NCBI RefSeq assembly: GCF_014636315.1
Contig: NZ_BMED01000003.1
Span: forward strand, 62,001-126,000
DNA from: Parundibacterium terreum
GTDB taxonomy: Bacteria > Pseudomonadota > Gammaproteobacteria > Burkholderiales > Burkholderiaceae_D
Length of the DNA stretch: 64,000 nucleotides
Direction of reading: 5' to 3'
Shown: positions 56,813 to 64,000 of the stretch, piece after piece
How positions within the stretch are numbered: position 1 is the first letter of the stretch
Layout of the letters: the number at the start of each line of letters is the position of its first letter
Position numbers and translations under genes: made by a program
The notes under the pieces: generated by a model
Seen by the model: the letters and a program-made list of their open reading frames with translations, nothing else
Databases searched by the model: none
What the model was told of the DNA's origin: nothing

Positions 56813-58348
56813 TCAGCCCAGAAACAATTGATATGCCGGGTTGCTGCTTTCATCCCAGTAGCGATAGCCCAGCGTGTTCAGGAATTCCTTGAAGTCCTTC
56901 ATCTCTTTCTTAGGCACTTGTAGCCCTACCAGGGTACGGCCGTAGTCGGCGCCGTGATTCCGGTAATGGAACAGGCTGATATTCCAGTTGGGCGCCATGC
57001 TGTTCAGGAAGCGTATCAGCGCACCCGGGCGCTCGGGAAATTCGAAGCGGTACAGCAGCTCATTTTCCGCCAGCTCGCTCTTGCCGCCGACCAGGTGGCG
57101 TATATGCAGCTTGGCCAGTTCGTCATTGGTCAGGTCCAGAGTGGGAAATCCATGCTTGACGAAATTCTTGGCGATCTTGCCCGACTCTTCGCGGTTGCTG
57201 ACTTGCACGCCGACAAAGATATGCGCCGCTTTTTCATCGCTAATGCGGTAGTTGAATTCCGTTACATTACGCGCGCCGACCAGCTCGCAGAAGCGGCGGA
57301 AGCTGCCGCGCTCTTCAGGTATGGTGACGGCAAACACCGCTTCCCGTGCTTCACCGACCTCGGCCCGCTCGGCGACAAAACGCAAGCGGTCGAAGTTCAT
57401 GTTGGCGCCGCAGGCAATGGTCACCAGGGTCTCATTCTTCAGGCTTTGCTTGCCGGCTTTGGCGCGTTCGATATAGGCTTTGCAGCCGGCAACCGCCAGC
57501 GCACCGGCAGGCTCCAGTATGCTGCGGGTATCCTGAAAAACGTCCTTGATCGCCGCGCATACCGCATCGGTATCGACCAAGATGATTTCATCGACATACT
57601 GTTTCGTCAGGCGGAAGGTCTCTTCGCCAACCAGCTTGACTGCGGTGCCGTCCGAGAACAGGCCGACGTCATTCAGCGTGACCCGGCGTCCGGCCTTGAT
57701 GCTGCGCGACATTGCATCCGAATCTGTCGTCTGCACGCCGATGATCTTGATATCCGGGCGCACTGCTTTCACGTAGGCCGCAACGCCGGAAATCAGGCCG
57801 CCGCCGCCGATGGCGACAAAGATAGCGTGGATGGGCTCGGAATGCTGGCGCAGGATTTCCATGCCTATGGTGCCCTGGCCGGCGATCACATCGGGATCGT
57901 CGAAAGGGTGGACGAAAGTCAGCTTTTGCTTTTGTTCCAGCTTGATCGCATGGTCATAGGCATCGGTATAGGACTCGCCGTGCAGCACGATTTCCACATT
58001 GTCGCCGCCATGCGCCCGTACCGCATCGATCTTGACCGGCGGCGTGGTCGTCGGCATCACAATGACGGCCTTGCACTTCATCCTGGCTGCGCACAGCGCC
58101 ACGCCTTGCGCATGGTTGCCGGCGGAGGCGCAAATCACGCCGCGCTTCAGTTGCGCCGGGGTCAGGTGAGCTATCTTGTTGTAAGCGCCGCGCAGCTTGA
58201 AGCTGAACACGCTCTGCATATCCTCGCGTTTAAAGTAAATTCGGTTTTCCATGCGGGCCGACAGGCTGGGCGCAAATTCCAGAGGCGTTTCAAAGGCGAC
58301 GTCATAGACGCGGGCAGTCAGGATTTTCTTAAGATAGTCGGTCGTCAT
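56813..58348 (-). CDS. ilvA: Threonine ammonia-lyase, biosynthetic
   Basis: PLP enzyme that deaminates threonine to 2-oxobutyrate, the first step of isoleucine synthesis. 511 residues. PLP lysine K51 (FSFKLRGAYN), the phosphate loop VAIGGGGLISGV, and two C-terminal ACT-like domains (IPEERGSFRRFCEL and FPERPGALIRFLN) that bind isoleucine and valine; their presence indicates the allosteric, biosynthetic form. Divergent from the YqaA-like gene. Confidence 0.96.
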   Translation of the reverse strand: MTTDYLKKILTARVYDVAFETPLEFAPSLSARMENRIYFKREDMQSVFSFKLRGAYNKIAHLTPAQLKRGVICASAGNHAQGVALCAARMKCKAVIVMPTTTPPVKIDAVRAHGGDNVEIVLHGESYTDAYDHAIKLEQKQKLTFVHPFDDPDVIAGQGTIGMEILRQHSEPIHAIFVAIGGGGLISGVAAYVKAVRPDIKIIGVQTTDSDAMSRSIKAGRRVTLNDVGLFSDGTAVKLVGEETFRLTKQYVDEIILVDTDAVCAAIKDVFQDTRSILEPAGALAVAGCKAYIERAKAGKQSLKNETLVTIACGANMNFDRLRFVAERAEVGEAREAVFAVTIPEERGSFRRFCELVGARNVTEFNYRISDEKAAHIFVGVQVSNREESGKIAKNFVKHGFPTLDLTNDELAKLHIRHLVGGKSELAENELLYRFEFPERPGALIRFLNSMAPNWNISLFHYRNHGADYGRTLVGLQVPKKEMKDFKEFLNTLGYRYWDESSNPAYQLFLG

Positions 58349-58472
58349 AGATGAATTTTAGATTGCAAATTAGCAATGTTGGGCAATAAAAAACTGCCTT
58401 TACTGATTAAAGGAATATAAATGTTGCCTGCTCATTATAATGGATGCCTTTTTAGACTGGTGGTAAAGCAAC

Positions 58473-58964
58473 ATGGTAGAGAGTGCAGTACATTGGCTGT
58501 TGAGTGTTTTGGCCTTGCCCAAGGTGGGTTTGACTTCGGTCTTCCTCATCAGCTTCATTTCCGCCACCTTGCTACCGCTGGGCTCGGAGCCCGCGGTATT
58601 CGCAGTGATCAAGGCCAACCCTGAGCTGTTCTGGCAAGTGATCCTGGTCGCCGCAGTCGGCAATACGCTGGGCGGCGTGGTGGATTACTGGATGGGCTAT
58701 GGCGCCAAGCGGATGTTTGCCGCGGAACAGGAAACTGCCTGGTATGCCTGGTTGCGCCGTTTCGGCGCTAAAACCATGCTGCTGGCCTGGGTGCCGGGCA
58801 TAGGGGATCCCATCTGCACTCTGGCCGGCTGGCTGAAAATGCCGTTCTGGCCCAGCGTGATGTATATGGCCATAGGCAAATTCCTGCGTTATATCGTGAT
58901 GACCTATCTGCTGCTGGCCGTGCCGGATGGCTTTTGGCACAAGCTGGCAGAGATGCTGGGTTAG
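58473..58964 (+). CDS. YqaA-family membrane protein (DedA/SNARE-associated superfamily)
   Basis: A 163-residue inner-membrane protein with three to four hydrophobic segments and the family motifs FISATLLPLGSEP, AAVGNTLGGVVDYWMGYG and the arginine-containing FLRYIV. The superfamily is linked to undecaprenyl-phosphate or phospholipid translocation; the role of YqaA is not settled. ATG 58473 has only a weak ribosome site. A terminator follows. Confidence 0.88.
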   Translation: MVESAVHWLLSVLALPKVGLTSVFLISFISATLLPLGSEPAVFAVIKANPELFWQVILVAAVGNTLGGVVDYWMGYGAKRMFAAEQETAWYAWLRRFGAKTMLLAWVPGIGDPICTLAGWLKMPFWPSVMYMAIGKFLRYIVMTYLLLAVPDGFWHKLAEMLG

Positions 58965-59035
58965 GCCCGGTGAGCGGCGCAGGCAAATAAGAGAATATTT
59001 TAAAATCCAATACCACTTTAAGCCACTTGCTGCGT

Positions 59036-59073
59036 AAAAATTTGCATACTGCTGGGGGTATGCGAATTTTTTT
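59036..59073. terminator. Bidirectional-type terminator after the YqaA-like gene
   Basis: AAAAATTTGCATAC (59036-59049) pairs with GTATGCGAATTTTT (59058-59071) with one G-T pair around an 8-nt loop, followed by more T. The 432-nt gap to the next gene (58965-59396) holds nothing else I can support as coding; its promoter should lie in the A/T-rich part around 59090-59240. Confidence 0.8.
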
Positions 59074-59396
59074 AGGGCTATTTTCTATAAAGAAATACTT
59101 AATAGAAGCAGATACCCCGTCAATTATCGAAAATATTTGCCTGTAATGCCACCAAATATTCTCAGGCAAAATCGTCTTTTTTCCCTATTTATGGCGTAAA
59201 AAGTGTAGGGCTGTTAAGGCGTGGTGCATCGCAATACGCTAGAATGAATCTTTTAGAGGTGCCCCAGCAGATTGCCGGCGGTTCTTTTCCCAGGTTGGTG
59301 GTTTTGCATGCTTTTTTGCGGGATTGCCGATGTACTGCGGGGGAGGTCTGCGGCCGCCAGGAACCCCAGCCGCTTCAAAGACCCACAGACCTATTG

Positions 59397-62300
59397 ATGA
59401 ACGCTCCAGCACAAATCCAGGCTCTACTTGCAGATGCGCCACACGGCGCAGTACCCACCCGCGTACGTGAAATTCCCTATAACTACACCTCCTTTTCCGA
59501 CCGCGAAATCGTGATCCGCCTGCTGGGAGAAGAGTCCTGGCAGTTGCTGGATACCTTGCGCGGAAAACGCCAGACCGGGCGATCTGCACGCATGCTGTAT
59601 GAAGTATTGGGGGACATCTGGGTGGTAAGGCGCAATCCTTACCTGCAAGACGACATGCTGGACAATCCCAAGCGCCGCCAGGCCTTGATCGATGCGCTGA
59701 ACCACCGCCTGCATGAGGTTGAAAAACGCCGCATCACGACGGATGAAGCTGATAGCCAGGATGTCGCCACCAGCGAGGATGCGAAAGCGCGTAGCGCCAG
59801 TGTGGAAACCCTGGTGCAGGCTGCGCGTAAGGCAGTGGCTGATTTTGCTGAAGAATTCCGCCAGACCTATGATCTGCGCAAGTTGGCCAACCGCAAGCTG
59901 GCCAGGCATACGGCGAAAGACAATATCAAGTTTGATGGTCTGTCGCGCGTGTCGCATGTTACCGACGCGACCGACTGGCGGGTGGAATATCCTTTCGTCG
60001 TACTGACGCCGGATACCGAAGATGAAATGGCCGGCTTGGTCAAATGCTGTATAGAACTGGGATTGACCATCATTCCGCGCGGCGGCGGCACCGGTTACAC
60101 CGGCGGCGCGATTCCGCTGACACCGATGTCGGCCGTCATCAACACTGAAAAGCTGGAGCAGTTGGGCGAAGTCGAAATGACGGTATTGCCCGGCTTGAGC
60201 CAGCCGTATGCGACCATCTATTCCGGCGCAGGCGTAGTGACCAAGCGGGTATCGGATGCTGCCGACAAGGCCGGCTTTGTATTTGCTGTGGATCCAACCT
60301 CCGCTGAGGCTTCCTGCATAGGCGGCAATGTCGCGATGAATGCCGGCGGCAAGAAGGCCGTGCTGTGGGGTACGGCGCTGGACAACCTAGCCTCATGGCG
60401 CATGGTGGACCCGAATGGCGATTGGCTGGAAGTCACCCGGCTGGAACATAATCTGGGCAAGATCCATGACGTGGAACTTGCCAAGTTCAAGCTGGAATGG
60501 ACCCATCCCGGCGAGAAGACGCCGTTCAAGACCGAACAGCTGGAAATCAAGGGCCGGGTATTCCGCAAGGAAGGCCTCGGCAAGGATGTGACCGACAAAT
60601 TCCTCGCGGGTTTGCCTGGCATACAGAAAGAAGGCTGCGACGGCCTGATCACGTCAGCCCGCTGGATACTGCACAAGATGCCCAAGCATACGCGCACCGT
60701 CTGCCTGGAGTTTTTCGGCCAGGCACGGGATGCGATACCGTCCATCGTCGAGATCAAGGATTTCCTCGACGGCGAAACCAAAAAGGGCGGCGCCATCCTG
60801 GCCGGCCTGGAGCATCTGGATGAGCGTTATCTGCGCGCAGTGGGCTACACCACCAAATCCAAGCGCGGCGTACTGCCGAAGATGGCCTTGTTCGGCGACA
60901 TCGTCGGCGACGATGAAAACGCGGTCGCGCAGGCGGCATCGGAAGTCATCCGCATTGCCAATACCCGCGTAGGCGAGGGCTTTGTCGCCGTCAGCCCGGA
61001 GGCGCGCAAGAAGTTCTGGCTGGACCGCGCCAAGACAGCGGCGATCTCCAAGCACACCAATGCGTTCAAGATCAATGAAGACGTGGTCATCCCGCTCAAT
61101 CGCATGGGTGAATATACCGACGGCATAGAGCGCATCAATATTGAGTTGTCGATACAAAACAAGCTGGCCTTGCTGGAACAACTGTCGGCCTTCTTTGCCA
61201 AGGGCAATCTGCCGCTGGGCAAGAGCGAAGACGCCGATGGCGACGATATTTCTGCCGCTGAATTGCTGGAAGACCGGGTCAGCCATGCGGTTGAATTGCT
61301 GGATGCCACCCGCGCCCGCTGGACTTATTTGCTGAACCAGTTGGACAAGCCGCTGGCGGAAGCCAGGGATGAGCTGATAGCACTGGGCCTGGACAAGCTG
61401 GCTTTCGTGTTTGACGAGAGACTGCAAAAGCAGCCGGATGCAACCGTATTCAGTATCGTGCAAGACCGTACCGTGCGGGTCTCCTGGAAGACCGAACTGC
61501 GCGCGCATCTGCGCCAGATGTTCAATGGCGCGGCTTTCCGCCTGATCCTGGATGAGTGCACCGCAATCCACAAGAAGGTATTGCGCAGCCGCGTGTTCGT
61601 GGCCCTGCACATGCATGCGGGCGACGGCAATGTGCACACCAATATTCCGGTCAACTCAGACAACTATGAAATGCTGCAGGTTGCGCACACTGCAGTGGCC
61701 CGCATCATGGTGCTGGCGCGCTCGCTGGACGGCGTGATCTCCGGCGAACACGGCATAGGCATCACCAAGCTGGAATTCCTGACCGAAGACGAGATCAAGG
61801 ACTTCCGCGACTACAAACTGCGCATAGATCCAGAAGGCCGCTTCAACAAGGGCAAGCTGCTGAACCTGCCCGACTTTGCCGCCGACCTGCGCAATGCGTA
61901 TACGCCGTCCTTTGGCTTGATGGGGCACGAGTCGCTGATTATGCAGCAAAGCGATATCGGTGCGATCGCCAATAGCGTCAAGGATTGCCTGCGTTGCGGC
62001 AAATGTAAACCGGTCTGCGCCACCCATGTGCCGCGCGCGAATCTGCTGTATTCGCCGCGCAACAAGATATTGGCGACTTCATTGCTGGTGGAAGCCTTCC
62101 TGTATGAAGAGCAGACCCGGCGCGGCATATCGATCAAGCATTGGGAAGAGTTTGAAGATGTAGCCGACCATTGCACGGTCTGCCATAAATGCGTGACGCC
62201 TTGCCCGGTCGATATCGACTTTGGCGATGTCTCGATGAATATGCGCAATCTGCTGCGCAAGATGGGCAAGAAGTCCTTCAACCCCGGCACTGCCGGTGCG

Positions 62301-63398
62301 ATGTTTTTCCTGAACGCGACTGATCCGGCGACGATCAACGCGACCCGCCAGGTGATGACGGGCGTGATGTTCAAGGCACAGCGCATGGGCCATGACCTGC
62401 TGAAGAAATTTGCCAGGAAACAAACCAAGGCGCCTCCGGCTTCGGTAGGCAAGGCGCCGATCAAGGAGCAGGTGATCCACTTCATCAACAAGAAGATGCC
62501 GGGCAACCTGCCGAAGAAGACCGCGCGCGCGTTGCTGGACATTGAAGATGACAAGATGGTTCCCATCATCCGCGATCCGAAAACGACCACCGCCGATACC
62601 GAAGCAGTGTTTTACTTTCCCGGTTGCGGTTCTGAGCGCCTGTTCTCGCAGGTAGGCTTGGCCACGCAGGCTATGCTGTGGAATGTCGGCGTGCAGACGG
62701 TGCTGCCGCCGGGCTACCTGTGCTGCGGTTATCCGCAACGCAGCGCCGGCGATTTTGACAAGGCCGAGAAGATCATTACCGATAACCGTGTGCTGTTCCA
62801 TCGCATGGCCAATACGCTGAACTATCTGGATATCAAGACCGTGGTCGTGTCTTGCGGTACTTGCTACGACCAGATACAGGGCTACGAGTTTGAAAAGATA
62901 TTCCCTGGCTGCCGCATCATCGATATCCATGAATATCTGCTGGAAAAAGATGTGAAGCTGGCCGGTGTCAGCGGCACCCGTTACATGTACCACGACCCTT
63001 GCCACAGCCCGATGAAGCTGCAGGATCCGTTGAAGACGGTGAATGCGCTGATCACGACCGTGGATGGCCAGAAGGTCGAAAAGAACGACAGGTGCTGTGG
63101 CGAGGCAGGTACGCTCGCGGTATCACGTCCGGATGTATCGACCCAGATACGCTTCCGCAAGGAAGAGGAAATGAGCAAGGGCGCCAGCAAGCTGCGCGCG
63201 GACGGCTTTACCGGCGAAGTGAAGATACTGACGTCCTGCCCGGCCTGCCTGCAGGGCTTGTCACGCTATAACGACGACAATAGCACCGAGGCAGACTATA
63301 TCGTGGTGGAAATGGCGAAGCACATACTGGGTGAAAACTGGATGCCGGACTACGTGGCGCGTGCCAACAACGGCGGCATAGAGCGGGTATTGGTGTAG
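59397..63398 (+). CDS. DUF3683/FAD-linked oxidase/4Fe-4S/CCG fusion dehydrogenase
   Basis: A 1333-residue oxidoreductase. Order: N-terminal DUF3683-like region (1-140), FAD-binding type 4 domain from about 200 ([16 protein letters not shown]), FAD-linked oxidase C-terminal domain ([20 protein letters not shown]), two 4Fe-4S motifs ([11 protein letters not shown] from C864, [11 protein letters not shown] from C926), and two CCG heterodisulfide-reductase-type domains (CCGYPQRS at 1109, CCGEAG near 1227). This fits a D-lactate- or 2-hydroxyacid-type dehydrogenase passing electrons to the quinone pool; the substrate is not known. ATG 59397 gives the family start [11 protein letters not shown]; the open frame extends to 59244 without support. 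Confidence 0.9.
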   Translation: MNAPAQIQALLADAPHGAVPTRVREIPYNYTSFSDREIVIRLLGEESWQLLDTLRGKRQTGRSARMLYEVLGDIWVVRRNPYLQDDMLDNPKRRQALIDALNHRLHEVEKRRITTDEADSQDVATSEDAKARSASVETLVQAARKAVADFAEEFRQTYDLRKLANRKLARHTAKDNIKFDGLSRVSHVTDATDWRVEYPFVVLTPDTEDEMAGLVKCCIELGLTIIPRGGGTGYTGGAIPLTPMSAVINTEKLEQLGEVEMTVLPGLSQPYATIYSGAGVVTKRVSDAADKAGFVFAVDPTSAEASCIGGNVAMNAGGKKAVLWGTALDNLASWRMVDPNGDWLEVTRLEHNLGKIHDVELAKFKLEWTHPGEKTPFKTEQLEIKGRVFRKEGLGKDVTDKFLAGLPGIQKEGCDGLITSARWILHKMPKHTRTVCLEFFGQARDAIPSIVEIKDFLDGETKKGGAILAGLEHLDERYLRAVGYTTKSKRGVLPKMALFGDIVGDDENAVAQAASEVIRIANTRVGEGFVAVSPEARKKFWLDRAKTAAISKHTNAFKINEDVVIPLNRMGEYTDGIERINIELSIQNKLALLEQLSAFFAKGNLPLGKSEDADGDDISAAELLEDRVSHAVELLDATRARWTYLLNQLDKPLAEARDELIALGLDKLAFVFDERLQKQPDATVFSIVQDRTVRVSWKTELRAHLRQMFNGAAFRLILDECTAIHKKVLRSRVFVALHMHAGDGNVHTNIPVNSDNYEMLQVAHTAVARIMVLARSLDGVISGEHGIGITKLEFLTEDEIKDFRDYKLRIDPEGRFNKGKLLNLPDFAADLRNAYTPSFGLMGHESLIMQQSDIGAIANSVKDCLRCGKCKPVCATHVPRANLLYSPRNKILATSLLVEAFLYEEQTRRGISIKHWEEFEDVADHCTVCHKCVTPCPVDIDFGDVSMNMRNLLRKMGKKSFNPGTAGAMFFLNATDPATINATRQVMTGVMFKAQRMGHDLLKKFARKQTKAPPASVGKAPIKEQVIHFINKKMPGNLPKKTARALLDIEDDKMVPIIRDPKTTTADTEAVFYFPGCGSERLFSQVGLATQAMLWNVGVQTVLPPGYLCCGYPQRSAGDFDKAEKIITDNRVLFHRMANTLNYLDIKTVVVSCGTCYDQIQGYEFEKIFPGCRIIDIHEYLLEKDVKLAGVSGTRYMYHDPCHSPMKLQDPLKTVNALITTVDGQKVEKNDRCCGEAGTLAVSRPDVSTQIRFRKEEEMSKGASKLRADGFTGEVKILTSCPACLQGLSRYNDDNSTEADYIVVEMAKHILGENWMPDYVARANNGGIERVLV

Positions 63399-63400
63399 CG

Positions 63401-63817
63401 ATGGACAACTGCGAATTATGCAATCCCAGGCTGGGGGACGTGGTGTACTCCAGCCCGAATTGGCGCGTGATCCTGGTCGACGATAAAAACTACCCCGGTT
63501 TTTGCCGCGTGATCTGGAATGCGCACGTGAAAGAGATGACGGACCTGCCTGCTGCCGAACGCAATGAAGTCATGGACGCAGTATGGAAGCTGGAAACGGC
63601 AATCCGCAAGGTTATGCAGCCCCACAAGATCAATCTCGCCAGTTTTGGTAACATGGTGCCGCATCTGCACTGGCATGTGATTCCGCGCTACCAGGACGAT
63701 GCACATTTCCCTAATCCGGTATGGGCGGCTGCCCATCCGGAAGTGCCGGACACCTCGACGCGCCAGGCGCTATTGCCCGCGTTGCGCGCCGAGATCATCC
63801 GGCAATTGCAGGCTTGA
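63401..63817 (+). CDS. HIT-family protein
   Basis: A 138-residue histidine-triad nucleotide hydrolase-like protein. HLHWHVIPR is the HxHxH catalytic motif. It begins 2 nt after the FAD/Fe-S gene stop, so the two are probably translated together. The substrate is unknown; family members hydrolyse nucleotide conjugates. Confidence 0.92.
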   Translation: MDNCELCNPRLGDVVYSSPNWRVILVDDKNYPGFCRVIWNAHVKEMTDLPAAERNEVMDAVWKLETAIRKVMQPHKINLASFGNMVPHLHWHVIPRYQDDAHFPNPVWAAAHPEVPDTSTRQALLPALRAEIIRQLQA

Positions 63818-63832
63818 AGAATAGAGAACAGT

Positions 63833-64000
63833 ATGACAGGCTCCAAACAAAGTACCCCGGGACCCACACCTACCGCGTTGACGGTACGCACGCAATCGCG
63901 CGTGCTGGATGTCAGCTTTGACGACGGCGCCCAATTTTCGTTGCCGTTTGAACTATTGCGCGTGTATTCGCCTTCCGCCGAAGTGCGTGGACACGGACCG
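63833..64000 (+). CDS. DUF971-domain protein, N-terminal part (cut by window end)
   Basis: 56 codons from ATG 63833 run in frame to the window end without a stop. The segment LLRVYSPSAEVRGHGP and the preceding DGAQFSLPFE match the DUF971 / gamma-butyrobetaine hydroxylase-like N-terminal domain family. It lies 15 nt after the HIT gene. In related genomes this gene usually precedes ubiE, which would be next; that is outside the window. Confidence 0.82.
   Translation, partial: MTGSKQSTPGPTPTALTVRTQSRVLDVSFDDGAQFSLPFELLRVYSPSAEVRGHGP

Noticed and set aside
56954..58354. 466-codon open frame antisense to ilvA
   Set aside because: Shadow frame; ilvA has all its motifs on the minus strand.
59244..59396. 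Upstream extension of the FAD/Fe-S dehydrogenase (51 codons)
   Set aside because: The extra sequence does not look like the family, and MNAPAQIQ at 59397 is the expected start.

Overview
The window reads as housekeeping chromosome of a betaproteobacterium in Burkholderiales, most likely Oxalobacteraceae (Herminiimonas/Janthinobacterium-like). This is inferred from gene order and protein style: an SAH riboswitch before ahcY-metF, metK next to two lipid A acyltransferases, TPR lipoprotein-lolB-ispE-tRNA-Gln-prs-rplY, ptsN-hprK-rapZ, and the giant DUF3683 FAD/Fe-S fusion beside HIT and DUF971 genes. I did not see rRNA, CRISPR, integrase, transposase or phage genes.

Layout. 0-3 kb: SAH-riboswitch-controlled ahcY, a small membrane protein and metF (methyl cycle). 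3-8.6 kb: 5-formyl-THF cyclo-ligase, lytic transglycosylase, GST, cca and a GNAT protein. 8.6-11.5 kb: phenylalanine/tyrosine catabolism (hppD, phhA) with a divergent Lrp/AsnC regulator. 11.5-15.7 kb: two LpxL-type acyltransferases, metK with a structured leader, and an M14-type amidase. 15.7-19.5 kb: a PepSY membrane protein with a Fur-box-like site, and an exported S9 peptidase. 19.7-25.6 kb: an MdlA/MdlB-like ABC exporter pair and PBP1A.

25.7-34.3 kb is the accessory-looking part: a small hypothetical protein, a membrane-anchored NodB deacetylase-caspase-EF-hand-TPR fusion, a divergent GIY-YIG-like membrane protein with cysteine repeats, a cysteine desulfurase fused to an MBL-like remnant and a rhodanese, a divergent Lrp regulator, and an AEC transporter. 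It sits between mrcA and rplY.

34.4-51.6 kb: rplY, prs, tRNA-Gln, ispE, lolB, TPR lipoprotein (minus strand); mutM, a dynamin-like GTPase, fumC, mutY, an exported alpha/beta hydrolase with NatAB-like ABC genes (plus strand); rapZ, hprK, ptsN (minus strand). At 51.87-52.14 kb lies a 267-bp nested inverted-repeat element, perhaps a MITE or a structured RNA. 52.1-64 kb: a PAS-GAF-PAS-GGDEF-EAL protein, pagP, queF, ilvA, a YqaA/DedA-like protein, the 1333-residue FAD/Fe-S protein, a HIT protein and the start of a DUF971 gene cut by the window end.

Best candidates for something undescribed: the nested palindromic element (51872-52138), the divergent caspase-deacetylase/GIY-YIG envelope gene pair (26249-30416), the three-part sulfur-transfer fusion with its own Lrp regulator (30570-33313), and a possible pseudoknot that would sequester the metK ribosome binding site (13449-13511).
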